From: Desulfobulbaceae bacterium | GTDB lineage: Bacteria > Desulfobacterota > Desulfobulbia > Desulfobulbales > Desulfobulbaceae | Length of the DNA stretch: 64,000 nt | Direction of reading: 5' to 3' | Assembly (NCBI GenBank): GCA_003508005.1 | Contig: DNUE01000013.1 | Span: forward strand, 1-64,000 | Shown here: positions 17,407-26,728 of the stretch, one piece after another | Position numbering within the stretch: position 1 is the stretch's first letter | Layout of the letters: every line of letters begins with the position of its first letter | Position numbers and translations under genes: made by a program | Notes under the pieces: model-generated | What the model was told of the DNA's origin: nothing | What the model saw: only the letters and a program-made list of their open reading frames with translations | The model's database searches: none

Positions 17407-19389
17407 CGACCCGTTCCCCGAATCGCGGCTGACCGGGAGATTGATCACGAAACTTGCGCCCCAGCCCGGCAGATCACGGTAGGCGATTCTGCCGTGGTGG
17501 TCCCGGATGATCGAATTGACGATGGCCAGACCCAGGCCGGACCTGTTCTCCATACTCTTGGTGGAATAAAAGGGTTCGAAGATGTTCTTCTGCTCCTCGA
17601 ACGCAATACCTGGGCCCGAATCGGAAAAACAGATCTCGAGCATTTCCCCGGCCTGCTGCACGCTGACCCGAATCCTCTTGTCGTTGCTTTCGGACATCGC
17701 ATCAACGCTGTTCTGAAAGAGGTTGATGAAGACCTGCTCCAGCTGCACGCTGTTGCCGAAAACCGAGGGCAGGTGCTCTCCTATTTCCTGTGTCAGGCTG
17801 ATATTGTCCAGGCGCAGGATTTCCCGCATAAGAGCCAGGCTGTTGGTCAGGGTCTCCGGCACCTGGACCTGCTCAAACTTGGAGGTGTCGATCCGGCCGA
17901 AGTGGCGGAGGTGGTCGGTAATCTGGGTGATCCGGCCCACCTGCCGCAGGGCCTCCCGGAAATTTACCGTCATCTCCGCCGGGTCCAGCCGCTGCTTCGC
18001 GATGTCCTGCAGGGCGGATTCATAAACAACCCTGATATAGGAGAGCGGCTGGTTGATTTCATGGGCCACGCCGCTGGCAATCTTGCCCAGGGAGGCGAGC
18101 TTGGACTGGGCCAGGGCCTTGATCTCCAGCTCCTTTCTCCTTGTTTTTTCACGGTGGCGCTCCGTGACGTCCCGGATGATGACCTGGATGGCTTTCTGCT
18201 TTTCAAAAATGATCGGCCGGCAACAGACATTCAACAGAATATCGAGGCCATCCTTGCGCCTGACCTCGATCAGAAAAGGCTCCTGTCCTCCGGGACCGGT
18301 GAGGCGCTCACTCGGCCAGGGGGAACCGGCTTTCTGGCCGGGCCAGGGCAGCAGCATTGCTGCCTCCTGCCCCAACAGATCATCGACCAGGCAGGCAAAG
18401 ATATCGGAAAAGGCCTTGTTCAGCCAGACGAAGATCCCGTCGCGGACAATGGCCACCCCTTCGGCGATCCCTTCGGAAATGTCCCTGAATTTTTCCTCGC
18501 TGTCATGCAGGGCGGCCTCGGTCTGCTTGCGCTTCGCTATCTCCTGCTCAAGTTCCGCAATCTTGATTTCCAGGCTGGAATTGAGCGTGCTGATGGTGGC
18601 AAAGGATTCGCTCAGGTTTCTGATCAGGCCGCTGTAGGTATCGCTGATCAGTCCCAGGTCATCTCTGTCCTCTGGCATCCCGCCCCGGGACTTGATGTCC
18701 TTGAGCAGTCTGTTCAAGGGTTCGGTGACCCCCTGGACGAGAAAATAGGTTGCGAGACAGGAGATGAAGACCAGGAAGAACAGGACCAGGAGGTTGGTGA
18801 TCAACATATCCCGGATGTTCTTCTGCAGTTCTGTTGTAGCGAAGACCACGCCAACGGAGCCTATGCGCTGCGTCCTGCCCGGCCGGCCCCTGTTGTCCTG
18901 TTCAAAATAGAGTTCGTCTTCCGACAGCTTCGATGTTTTTGTCAGGACCGGACTCCAGAATTCGACGATTTCATCATCTTCAAAAGACGACACGTTCAAA
19001 AGGCCTTCAGCTGAAGGATCATTTACCGCCCTTTCTGGCTTGCGGCAGATATCGGTCATCTCCCAGGGCCCTGCGGTTTTTCTCTGCAGAATCTGGCCCT
19101 CCATATCGTAGATGCAGGCACCGATCACATTGTACGCTCCCAGCACATTCGACACTGCTGCCTCGAGCTGCCGGTTGTTCATGCTAAAGATGCCGAGGCG
19201 GGCGTTATCGGCCAGAATCCCGGCAATCATGAAGCCCTCGCGCAGCAAATTCTTCTTGAAATTTTCCTGCTGGGAATGCAGGGAAAAGACAGAGAAGAAC
19301 GAAGTCAGGAGAACAAAGACGCCCATCAGGAAAACAAAGAGCTTGTTGCTGAAGCTCATCCTGATGCGTCTGAAAAAGTACTGCTTCAT
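17371..19389 (-). CDS. Membrane sensor histidine kinase with PAS domain
   Basis: 672 residues. A first transmembrane helix (about 14-36) and a second (about 197-222) enclose a periplasmic sensor region of about 160 residues. A HAMP-like linker, a coiled coil (about 265-300) and a PAS domain (about 300-410) follow. The kinase core has the H-box GVAHEINQPLSYI near residue 440, the N-box NLFQNSVDAM, and the G-boxes DSGPGI and GLGLAIV. No receiver domain is attached. It lies 100 nt downstream of a TrpX-like binding-protein gene on the same strand. Such binding protein plus kinase pairs suggest that the lipoprotein-like partner presents a ligand to the sensor; this is inference. The response regulator at 24334-25029 is a possible partner. 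Confidence 0.92.
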   Translation of the reverse strand: MKQYFFRRIRMSFSNKLFVFLMGVFVLLTSFFSVFSLHSQQENFKKNLLREGFMIAGILADNARLGIFSMNNRQLEAAVSNVLGAYNVIGACIYDMEGQILQRKTAGPWEMTDICRKPERAVNDPSAEGLLNVSSFEDDEIVEFWSPVLTKTSKLSEDELYFEQDNRGRPGRTQRIGSVGVVFATTELQKNIRDMLITNLLVLFFLVFISCLATYFLVQGVTEPLNRLLKDIKSRGGMPEDRDDLGLISDTYSGLIRNLSESFATISTLNSSLEIKIAELEQEIAKRKQTEAALHDSEEKFRDISEGIAEGVAIVRDGIFVWLNKAFSDIFACLVDDLLGQEAAMLLPWPGQKAGSPWPSERLTGPGGQEPFLIEVRRKDGLDILLNVCCRPIIFEKQKAIQVIIRDVTERHREKTRRKELEIKALAQSKLASLGKIASGVAHEINQPLSYIRVVYESALQDIAKQRLDPAEMTVNFREALRQVGRITQITDHLRHFGRIDTSKFEQVQVPETLTNSLALMREILRLDNISLTQEIGEHLPSVFGNSVQLEQVFINLFQNSVDAMSESNDKRIRVSVQQAGEMLEICFSDSGPGIAFEEQKNIFEPFYSTKSMENRSGLGLAIVNSIIRDHHGRIAYRDLPGWGASFVINLPVSRDSGNGSSGALGQGPDNI

Positions 19390-19489
19390 ATTAGAGGTCC
19401 ATCAAGTTCATCACGTTCGTGAAGTATATCAGGTAAAGCCAGATTCAGTTGTGCTCTCCCTGGGGTTGTTGCCGACTCCCCCAACCGCC

Positions 19490-20434
19490 TTACCGCTTCT
19501 CCCCCTCCCTTTCCTGAAAGACAATCCCCAGCATCTTCAATGTATTGGCGTTGATTTCCACCACCACCTTGCGCACCGCCTCGGGCGGGAGGTCGGCGGG
19601 CATGGTTCCGTTCAGGATTTTACAGGCCAGTTCGCCCGCCTGCTTTCCCATGTCAACGGTATCAAAGGAGACGGAAAGCGCGGCGCCCTGGTCCAGGTAT
19701 TTTTTGGCAAAGGTAAAGATCGGCACCCTGTTTTCCATGGAAAAAAGGAGGATATAATCGACGTTCTGCGGAGTGAGCACGGTGATATCAGGCACCATCC
19801 ACAGTCACTCGATCCGGCCCTTGAGGCGCGCCAGTTGGGCAGGCACCTCGCCGGCACTTCGCACCGGCAGGGTCACCAGGTCCAGGTTGATCCGGGCGGC
19901 ATGCTCTCTCGCCTCGTCCACCATGGCGCCGCTCCTTGCAGGATCGTACAGCAGGCCGATGCTGGCAACTCCCGGCGCTGCCGCGGCAAGGGCCTCCAGC
20001 TGCTGCGCCGCGCTGAGGTTCATGTTGACGCCGGTGATGTGCCGTGATTCTCCTTTGATCTCCGGAAAGGGGACCATGAGATAGAGGATCGGCACCTGCG
20101 CCAGATCCTTGACCAGGGAAAGGCTGCTGCTGCCGATGGCGACCAGAAGGTCCGGCTGCGCCTCGACCATCTGCTGGCGGAGCTGAACCGTGCTTTCCGC
20201 CTCGGAGAGGATATGGGTGGTGATGGTATGGGCCTGGATGGCCCTCTGCCCCCGTTTTGGGATATCCTGAGACAAGACGGCGACGAGTCCCTGCAGGGCC
20301 TCGTCGTAGGCGGGGATCCGGGCGCTCTGCAGCACCACGATCTGGGCCCCCCAGGAGGATGCCTGCAGGACCAGGGTCAACAGGAGACCGAGCAGGAATA
20401 TTTTTTCCCGAAAAAAGGGTCTGCGCATTTGCAT
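19490..20434 (-). pseudogene. TrpX-like ABC substrate-binding protein interrupted by an in-frame TGA
   Basis: Read as a single frame this is a 314-codon periplasmic binding protein with a signal peptide (IFLLGLLLTLVLQASSWG). It belongs to the ABC-type uncharacterised/TrpX family: PDLLVAIGSSSLSLV, VNMNLSAAQQLEAL and IGLLYDP, then PDITVLTPQNVDYILLFSMENRVPIFTF. The frame is broken once, by TGA at 19805-19807 between GRIE and LWMVPD; both sides stay in the same frame and are well conserved. A nonsense mutation is the simplest reading. Sec insertion is possible because this genome probably uses UGA for Sec elsewhere in the window, but the hairpin that follows lacks a G at the start of its loop. 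Confidence 0.75.
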
Positions 20435-20735
20435 TTAGCAGGAATTTACGATAACTAATAATAAAAGTATACGGAAGCGGATAAGGAATAGCAAGAAAAG
20501 AATAAATGCGTGGCTGTTTGAGTTTAAGGGAGTTGGCAGTTTGCGGCGGACACTTTGGAGTCATTGCCGGGAGTCATGAACGATCAGCGTTTCTTTCGAT
20601 CCCGATTCCGATACCGACCCAGAAGGGCTCAGTCCTGCCTGAACGCAGCGCAACACAAGTCATAACGTCAGGTTGCCGGGGTACGAGCCATTGTCACAGC
20701 CTTCGGAATACTGTTCATTGAAGGGGAGGGGTCGG
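20435..20735. promoter_or_regulatory. Divergent control region upstream of the TonB receptor
   Basis: About 300 nt between the binding-protein gene and the TonB-dependent receptor gene. The left 80 nt are AT-rich. A GATCCCGATTCCGATACC tract lies near 20599. I looked for the cobalamin riboswitch B12 box here, because the receptor is BtuB-like, and did not see it. AAGGGGAGGGG just before 20736 is a strong ribosome binding site. Confidence 0.45.
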
Positions 20736-22652
20736 ATGAAACTCTATTGCTCTGGAATGAAATGGAAAAACAGCCTGCTCCTTGCCGGTGCGGCCTTTGT
20801 TCTCCTGCCGCCCCTGGCCCCGGCGCCGGCCCTGGCCGAAGAACGGTCCCCGGTGCGGGCCGAGCTGGAGCAGATGTCCCTGTTCCTGGAATCCGAACAG
20901 ATGGTCGAGGCCGCCACCCGCACCCCCAAGCCGCTGAGCCAGGTGGCGGAGAACGTCACCATCATCACCGCCGATGAGATCGAGGCGATGAACGCCCACA
21001 CCTTGGCCGAGGTCCTCAACCGGGTCACAGGCCTCATCGTGGACGGCAACTACACCGATTTCGGCAGCAAATCTTCAACATATATCCAGGGCTCGGATTA
21101 CGACCATGTCCTGGTCCTCCTGGACGGGCTGCGCTGGGGCTACGTCAGTTTCGACTATCCCGAGACCAACACCATCCCGGTGCAGATCATCCAGCGGGTC
21201 GAGGTGATCAAGGGCCCGGCCTCCTCCACCTGGGGCTCGGCGCTCGGCGGGGTGGTGAACATCATCACCAGGGAGACCGGCACGACGGCCCGGCCCAAGG
21301 GGACCGTATCGGGCACCTACGGCGAGCACGCCACCTCGGACCTGCGCGTTGACGGGGCCGGCCTGGCCGGGCCGGTGGGCTACTACCTCTATGCCGGCCG
21401 CCAGGAGTCGGACGGGATCAGGAACGCCCGCTATTTAGACAGCCAGAACTTCTTCGGCAAGCTGCGCCTGCCCCTGCCCCGGGACATGGAACTGACAGGC
21501 TCCGTGGGCTACAGCGAGCCGGAGTATAAATATTTGTCCCTCACTGAATGGGACTTGGATTTTACGGCAAACGACCGGGCCTTGTACGCCAACCTGGACT
21601 TCACCGCCCCCCTCACCCAGTCCCTGACCCTGAACCTGGCCGCCCACTACCTGGAGGACACCTTCAATGACTCCAGCCAGTGGATCTCCACCGGCGAAAC
21701 CTACTACAAAAAGAAGCTTGAGGGCCAGGCCGCCAGCGCAGTCGGCCGCCTGGTCTGGAGCGGCAAGGCCCAGACCCTGGTCCTGGGCGCGGAGACCGAA
21801 TACCGGGAGAACACCGATTCCGACCTGATCGCCCCCTACACCGCCCCCGACCTGGATGAGGACCTTTGGGCCCTCTTCGTCAACGACACCATCCGCTGGC
21901 AGCGGCTGACCGTCACCCCGGGGCTCCGCTACGACCGCCTCTCCGTCGTGGACGATGACCTGCTCAGCCCGAGCCTGGGCCTCACCTACCAGGTGAGCGA
22001 AAAAACCCTGCTCCGGGGCAGCGTCAGCCGCGGTTTCCGCAAGCCCTATCCGTCGATGACCGATGGCGATCCTTATTTTTATATCGTCAACCCGAACCTG
22101 GAGTCGGAGACCATCTGGTCCTACCAGGCCGGGGTGGAGACCACCAGGTTCTCCTTTGCCCGGCTCAAGGCCACCCTCTTCGAACACCAGGCTACCGACG
22201 TCTGGGCGCATGACCCGGACACCTGGGCCTGGGTGAATGACGGCGACTATGAACGCCAGGGCCTGGAACTTGAGGCAATGAGCGCGACCTTCCACAACTT
22301 CTCGGTCAATGCGGGCGGCATGTACCTGCTGATGAAACCCGAGGATGAGGAGGACAGCACGGTATACAACGCCAACCTGCTCCTCCAGTACGACGACAGC
22401 GTCTGGCGCTTCCAGGTCTTCGGCCACTACTGGTGGCTGGACGGCAAAATTAAAGGAGCGACGTTCGGCGAGGAAAAGGACGGGACCGTTCTCTGGGACG
22501 CGGTGGCCGGCTGGCGGTTCAAGGCCTGGGGCGGGGTGCAGAGCGAGGTCTTTGTCGCCCTGCACAATATCACTGACGAGGACCAGTATTTCGACAACTA
22601 TTTCCCCAATGCCCCGCGCTGGGTCGAGGCGGGCCTGCGCTGCAAGTTCTGA
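20736..22652 (+). CDS. TonB-dependent outer-membrane receptor (BtuB/siderophore-receptor-like)
   Basis: A 638-residue outer-membrane receptor. I start at the ATG behind AAGGGGAGGGG; the frame is open 63 nt further upstream. A signal peptide (about 36 residues) ends ALAEE. The plug domain follows, with ENVTIITADEIEAMNAHTL, VLLDGLRWG and RVEVIKGPASSTWGS, then NIITRE at the plug-barrel junction. The remainder is a 22-strand barrel, with LLRGSVSRGFRKPYP and a terminal aromatic-ending strand (GLRCKF). Its ligand is unknown. The next genes downstream, 78 nt away, encode a small peptide and a radical SAM maturase. Uptake or signalling for a modified peptide or metal complex is therefore an attractive inference. 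Confidence 0.92.
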   Translation: MKLYCSGMKWKNSLLLAGAAFVLLPPLAPAPALAEERSPVRAELEQMSLFLESEQMVEAATRTPKPLSQVAENVTIITADEIEAMNAHTLAEVLNRVTGLIVDGNYTDFGSKSSTYIQGSDYDHVLVLLDGLRWGYVSFDYPETNTIPVQIIQRVEVIKGPASSTWGSALGGVVNIITRETGTTARPKGTVSGTYGEHATSDLRVDGAGLAGPVGYYLYAGRQESDGIRNARYLDSQNFFGKLRLPLPRDMELTGSVGYSEPEYKYLSLTEWDLDFTANDRALYANLDFTAPLTQSLTLNLAAHYLEDTFNDSSQWISTGETYYKKKLEGQAASAVGRLVWSGKAQTLVLGAETEYRENTDSDLIAPYTAPDLDEDLWALFVNDTIRWQRLTVTPGLRYDRLSVVDDDLLSPSLGLTYQVSEKTLLRGSVSRGFRKPYPSMTDGDPYFYIVNPNLESETIWSYQAGVETTRFSFARLKATLFEHQATDVWAHDPDTWAWVNDGDYERQGLELEAMSATFHNFSVNAGGMYLLMKPEDEEDSTVYNANLLLQYDDSVWRFQVFGHYWWLDGKIKGATFGEEKDGTVLWDAVAGWRFKAWGGVQSEVFVALHNITDEDQYFDNYFPNAPRWVEAGLRCKF

Positions 22653-22730
22653 CCGATTCCTGTTGTGCCATTCCGGGCCTGCTCAACGCGACTGTCCGGC
22701 AGACCCATAACCCTAAGCAAGGAGGTCTTC

Positions 22731-22850
22731 ATGAAGAAAAGGAAAAAACTGATTGTCCTGGCCCGGCCGGTCACCCCGAAAAAGATCGCCGCTACGGCCG
22801 CCTGCTGCAAGACCGGCCCGACAAGCTTCAAGACCACGGATGACAAATAA
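22731..22850 (+). CDS. Candidate radical SAM-modified precursor peptide (39 aa)
   Basis: The ATG is preceded by AAGGAGGTCTTC, a textbook Shine-Dalgarno, which decides this start over a longer open frame. The peptide begins MKKRKKLIVLARPVTPKK (basic, then hydrophobic) and ends with an Ala/Thr stretch carrying a Cys-Cys pair (TAACCKTGP) and a polar tail (KTTDDK). The stop is TAATAG, and only 3 nt separate it from the radical SAM/SPASM gene. This layout is that of a RiPP precursor with its maturase; short peptides of this kind paired with SPASM enzymes are described in Geobacter relatives (geopeptide- or selenobiotic-type systems). The core region and the modification are not known. Exact family membership is from memory. 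Confidence 0.78.
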   Translation: MKKRKKLIVLARPVTPKKIAATAACCKTGPTSFKTTDDK

Positions 22851-22853
22851 TAG

Positions 22854-24278
22854 ATGAACCGACCGGGGGCACTGCCCCCGGTCAGCCTGCCCGCCGCCGA
22901 TCCTTTTTTTCTCTCATCTGACGAAATTGACTCTTTGATGGACTTGAAGAACCCTCCCCTGTACCTGTCCCGCTACCTGAAGATCTTCCCCTGGCCCGAT
23001 GACCCCGGGTATCTTCTCCTCTACTCCACCAGGAACGCAGCCCTGGCCCTAGTTCCTGCCGAAGACGGGGAGCGGCTGCGCCGGGGCGAGATCCCGCCGG
23101 ACAATGCGGAGACCCTGGCGGAGCTGGGCATGGTGGTGGCGGACCCGGACCAGGAACGGGCCGAGGTGTTCGACCTGCCCGCCGAGATCAACCGCCAGGA
23201 CGAGGGGCTGAATGTCTCGGTGATTCTGGGCCTAGCCTGCAATTTCGCCTGCCGCTACTGCTACGAGGGCGACCTCAAGCAGGGCCAGGCCATGACCGCG
23301 GCCACGGCCGCGCAGACCGTCGCCTTTCTCCGGGAGCATTATACGGCCGGTCACCGGAAAAGCCTCACCCTGGATTTCTACGGCGGCGAGCCCCTGCTCT
23401 ACGTGGACCTGATTCTTGAGATCGCCCGGCCGCTCCAGGCCTTTGTCGAGGAGCGCGGCGGCAAGTTCCGCTTCTCCCTGGTGACCAACGGCTCGCTCCT
23501 GACCCGGGCGACGGTAAAACGGCTCAAGCCAGTCGGCCTCTATGCGGCCAAGGTGACCGTGGACGGCCCGCCGGCCGAGCACGACCGGCTGCGGCCCTTC
23601 AAGTCGGGCGCGCCAAGTTTTGCCGTTATCATGGCCAATGTCCGCGCCTGCCATGACCTGGTCCGGATCGGCTTCGGCGGCAACTACACCCGCGACAACT
23701 TCCAGCGGGTGGGTGAGCTGCTGGCTCTCGTCGAGGTGATGGGCTTCACCCCGGCGCAGTTCGGGGCGGTGCAGTTCCATCCGGTGATCCAGGGCGCTGA
23801 CCGGTACGCCAACCCGGAGTTCACCGGCGGCTGCCGCACGGCCGACGAGCCCTGGCTGGCCGAGGCCGCGCTTGCCGTGCGCGATGAAACAATCCGGCGC
23901 GGCTACCCCACGCCCAAGCTGATGCCCTCCCCCTGCATGGTGGACATGGACGACGCATTCGTCGTCAACTTTGACGGCGCGCTCTTCAAGTGCGTGGCGA
24001 TGATCGCCCACCCCGAATACGCGGTGGGCGATGTCGTTCACGGCCTGGGGGACGTGGCGACCATCTGCCGCCGGGACCACTGGCGGGAGAACAAGGAATG
24101 CGGGGAGTGCGCCTATCTGCCGCTCTGCTTCGGCGGCTGCCGCTACATGGCGCTGCAGCGCTTCGGCAGCATCGGGCGGGTGGACTGCCGGCGGGACTTT
24201 TATGAACGGATCATCGAAGGGACAGTGCAGCAGGACGCGCGGTTGCAGGCCAGGGGGGAGGAAGACCCCGCACCCTGA
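22854..24278 (+). CDS. Radical SAM/SPASM peptide maturase
   Basis: 474 residues. An N-terminal leader-binding-like region (about 1-115, with PLYLSRYLKIFPWPDDPGY) precedes a radical SAM core. Its CX3CX2C cluster is in ACNFACRYCYEGD, followed by FYGGEPLLY and SLVTNGSLL. The C-terminal SPASM region binds auxiliary Fe-S clusters: PSPCMVD, FKCVAM, then CGECAYLPLCFGGCRYMA and VDCRRDF. This is the architecture of enzymes that form thioether, C-C or other crosslinks in ribosomal peptides. The 39-residue gene directly upstream is the obvious substrate. It resembles the geopeptide-type maturases, but I cannot confirm the subfamily. It ends in a strong hairpin at 24273-24302. Confidence 0.92.
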   Translation: MNRPGALPPVSLPAADPFFLSSDEIDSLMDLKNPPLYLSRYLKIFPWPDDPGYLLLYSTRNAALALVPAEDGERLRRGEIPPDNAETLAELGMVVADPDQERAEVFDLPAEINRQDEGLNVSVILGLACNFACRYCYEGDLKQGQAMTAATAAQTVAFLREHYTAGHRKSLTLDFYGGEPLLYVDLILEIARPLQAFVEERGGKFRFSLVTNGSLLTRATVKRLKPVGLYAAKVTVDGPPAEHDRLRPFKSGAPSFAVIMANVRACHDLVRIGFGGNYTRDNFQRVGELLALVEVMGFTPAQFGAVQFHPVIQGADRYANPEFTGGCRTADEPWLAEAALAVRDETIRRGYPTPKLMPSPCMVDMDDAFVVNFDGALFKCVAMIAHPEYAVGDVVHGLGDVATICRRDHWRENKECGECAYLPLCFGGCRYMALQRFGSIGRVDCRRDFYERIIEGTVQQDARLQARGEEDPAP

Positions 24279-24302
24279 CCCCCTGCCGGCGGGGGGTCAG
24301 GG
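24273..24302. terminator. Strong hairpin at the 3' end of the radical SAM gene
   Basis: A perfect 11-bp stem, CCCTGACCCCC pairing with GGGGGTCAGGG, around an 8-nt loop. It overlaps the stop codon of the maturase gene and lies between convergent genes. There is no long T-run, so it may act as a bidirectional roadblock or mRNA-stabilising structure rather than a classical terminator. Confidence 0.6.
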
Positions 24303-24333
24303 GTAGTTTGAGACAAAGGATAAACCCGATACC

Positions 24334-25029
24334 CTACTTCAGCATCCTGAGGATCTTGTCGGAAAGGTTCGGGTAGAGCTTCTCGACGCAATCCGGGCAC
24401 ACGCTGTGCGAGAACTGGGTGCCGGTATGGGACCTGATATAGGCATCCAGTTCATACCACTTCTCGTCAGTATCCCGCACCCGTTTGCAGGATGAACAGA
24501 TCACCAGAAAGGATTTCAGGTAATTGATGGTGTCTTTCGCCTCCTGCAGGCGGACAATCAACCTTTCCCGTTCCGCCTTCAGCCGTTTTGACTCAATGCA
24601 GCGGCGGGCAACGCAGCAGATTTCCACCAGGGAGAGAGGCTTTTTCAGAAAGAATTCCACCCCGAGGCTGTAGCAGCGTTCTATCTCGCGGTCCACCCCG
24701 TGGCCGGTAATGGCGATCACCGTATACAGAGCGTCCGGAGTGATGTGGACGGCCTCCAGAAACTGGTAGCCATCCATCACCGGCATCCTCAAGTCCAGGA
24801 AGATGAGTTCGGGTTTGTGCTCCCGGAAGAGTTCCAGCCCCTGCTGGCCGTTATCGGCAATATACAGCCGATAGCCTTCGTTTTTCAGGGCCAGCTTGAT
24901 GGCCTGCTGCAAGGGCATCTCGTCGTCGACAATAAGGACCCTGGGGGCTGCCTCCTCCGCCTGCGCCTCAACCAGGGTATTCGCTTCAGCTGTATTCATA
25001 CGCAATGGTCCCGGATCTGGTCGATTCAT
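24334..25029 (-). CDS. Response regulator with C-terminal Cys-rich domain
   Basis: 231 residues. The receiver domain (about 28-150) has VLIVDDE, the phosphoacceptor Asp in LIFLDLRMP, and the conserved FFLKKP Lys. A coiled coil (about 150-180) leads to a module with two CX2C pairs, VICSSCKRVRD and SVCPDCVEKLYP, bracketing a YIRSHTGTQFSH stretch. This tail is common at the ends of two-component proteins in Desulfobacterota and probably binds metal, but its function is unknown. No DNA-binding domain is present. It converges on the RiPP-like pair and may serve the orphan kinase at 17371-19389. A start at 24999 is also possible. Confidence 0.88.
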   Translation of the reverse strand: MNRPDPGPLRMNTAEANTLVEAQAEEAAPRVLIVDDEMPLQQAIKLALKNEGYRLYIADNGQQGLELFREHKPELIFLDLRMPVMDGYQFLEAVHITPDALYTVIAITGHGVDREIERCYSLGVEFFLKKPLSLVEICCVARRCIESKRLKAERERLIVRLQEAKDTINYLKSFLVICSSCKRVRDTDEKWYELDAYIRSHTGTQFSHSVCPDCVEKLYPNLSDKILRMLK

Positions 25030-25184
25030 GAGTGGAACAACTTGCTAAAGTATATAGTATTTGCTCGGACAATTCAATTTCGAGGGGTAATCAGGACTAT
25101 CTCTTGCCATAAACCATACAATTTCAATGAGATAAAATTCGAGCTGGTCTGGGACAAAATTGCATCCCGTCCCCGAGACAAAGG

Positions 25185-26717
25185 CTATACATTGGCGGAA
25201 GGGCTGCGGCGGTACTGGACAGCTTCGGTGAGGTGCCGGGTGTCGATGCCGGGGGCCTGATCCAGGTCGGCGATGGTGCGGGCGATTTTGAGGATCCGGT
25301 TGTAGGCCCGGGCGGAAAGGCCCAGGCGTTCGATGCTCCGGTGCAGGATATCCGTGGCCGCGGGGCCCAGCCGGCAGTGCTCCCGAAGCTGCCGGGAGCC
25401 CATCTGGGCGTTGCAGTACATCCGATCCTGCCCGGCGAATCGCTGCTGCTGGAGCAGGCGCGCCGCAAATACCCGCTGGCGCATGGTTTCGGAGCTGCTG
25501 CCCGGCTCCATGCTCCCCAGGTCCCTGACCCGGACCGGCGGCACGTCCACGTGCATGTCGATCCGGTCCAGCAGCGGGCCGGAGAGGCGGGCCTGATAGC
25601 GCTGCACCTGGACCGGCGTGCAGGTGCATTCCCTGGTCCGGTCGCCGAAGTAGCCGCAGGAGCAGGGGTTCATCGCCGCGACCAGCATGAAGCGGGCGGG
25701 GAAGCGCAGGCTGGTCGCGGCCCGGGAGATGGTGACCACCCCATCTTCCAGGGGCTGGCGCATGACCTCCAGGACGTTCTTGCGGAATTCGGGCAGCTCG
25801 TCGAGGAAGAGCACGCCGTTGTGGGCCAGGGACACCTCGCCGGGCTTGGGGATCTGGCCGCCGCCGATCAGGCCGGCATCGGAGATGGTATGGTGCGGGG
25901 AACGGAAGGGCCGGGTCACCATCAGGGCGGCCTGCTCCGGGAGCAGGCCCGAGGTCGAATAGATCTTGGTGGTTTCGATGGCCTCGTCCAGGCTCAGGCC
26001 GGGGAGGATGGTGGGCAGCCTTCTCGCCATCATCGTCTTGCCGCTGCCGGGTACGCCGCTGAGCAGGATGTTGTGCCCGCCGGCGGCGGCGATCTCCATG
26101 GCCCGCTTGGCATATTCCTGGCCGCGCACCTCGGCGAAATCGACCGGGTACCGGCTGTTGTCGCGAAAGAGGGCGGCGATGTCGGTCTGCGCGGGCTCCG
26201 GGTGCTTGATCCCGGCAAGCACCTCCACCGCCTCGTGCAGGCGGCGGACCGCGATAATGGAGATACCCTGGATCACCGCCGCCTCCCGGGCGTTGGCCTC
26301 CGGCACGAGAAAACGGCCGATGCCCTGCTGCCGGGCGGCGAGGATCATCGGCAGGATGCCGGGCACGCCCCGCACCGCGCCGTCAAGCGACAGCTCGCCG
26401 ATGGCGCCGGTCCGCTCCAGGACCGGGTCCAGCAGGGTGCCGCTCGCGGCAAGGATGCCCAGGGCCATGGGCAGGTCGTAGCCGGCCCCCTCCTTCTTGA
26501 CCGAGGCCGGGGCAAGGTTGACGGTGATCCGCTGCGCCGGGAACTCATAGCCGCTGTTTTTGATCGCCGACCTGACCCGGTCCTTGCTCTCCCGGACCGC
26601 GCCCTCGGCCAGGCCCACCGTGGAAAAGGCGGGCAGGCCCATGGCCAGGTCCACCTCCACCCGGACCAGATAGCCGTCCACGCCGATGACGGCGGCACTC
26701 AGGACCTTGGCGAGCAT
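25185..26717 (-). CDS. comM: YifB/ComM family Mg-chelatase-like AAA+ ATPase
   Basis: 510 residues, full length. The N-terminal Lon-protease-like/ChlI domain starts MLAKVLSAAVIGVDGYLV with VEVDLAMGLPAFSTVGLAE. The AAA+ domain has Walker A GVPGSGKTMMARR, FRSPHHTISDAGLIGGG and VLFLDELPEF, and a four-Cys zinc loop CSCGYFGDRTRECTC. The C-terminal Mg-chelatase domain has RAYNRILKIARTIADL. ComM is a helicase that promotes branch migration during natural transformation in Vibrio and relatives; whether this organism is competent is unknown. A dispersed repeat abuts its start codon, and no Shine-Dalgarno is visible there. Confidence 0.94.
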   Translation of the reverse strand: MLAKVLSAAVIGVDGYLVRVEVDLAMGLPAFSTVGLAEGAVRESKDRVRSAIKNSGYEFPAQRITVNLAPASVKKEGAGYDLPMALGILAASGTLLDPVLERTGAIGELSLDGAVRGVPGILPMILAARQQGIGRFLVPEANAREAAVIQGISIIAVRRLHEAVEVLAGIKHPEPAQTDIAALFRDNSRYPVDFAEVRGQEYAKRAMEIAAAGGHNILLSGVPGSGKTMMARRLPTILPGLSLDEAIETTKIYSTSGLLPEQAALMVTRPFRSPHHTISDAGLIGGGQIPKPGEVSLAHNGVLFLDELPEFRKNVLEVMRQPLEDGVVTISRAATSLRFPARFMLVAAMNPCSCGYFGDRTRECTCTPVQVQRYQARLSGPLLDRIDMHVDVPPVRVRDLGSMEPGSSSETMRQRVFAARLLQQQRFAGQDRMYCNAQMGSRQLREHCRLGPAATDILHRSIERLGLSARAYNRILKIARTIADLDQAPGIDTRHLTEAVQYRRSPSANV

Positions 26718-26728
26718 GGGAGGTCAAT

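Noticed and set aside
20435..20735. Possible cobalamin riboswitch upstream of the BtuB-like receptor
   Set aside because: I looked for the B12 box and the characteristic GCCACTG element and found neither.
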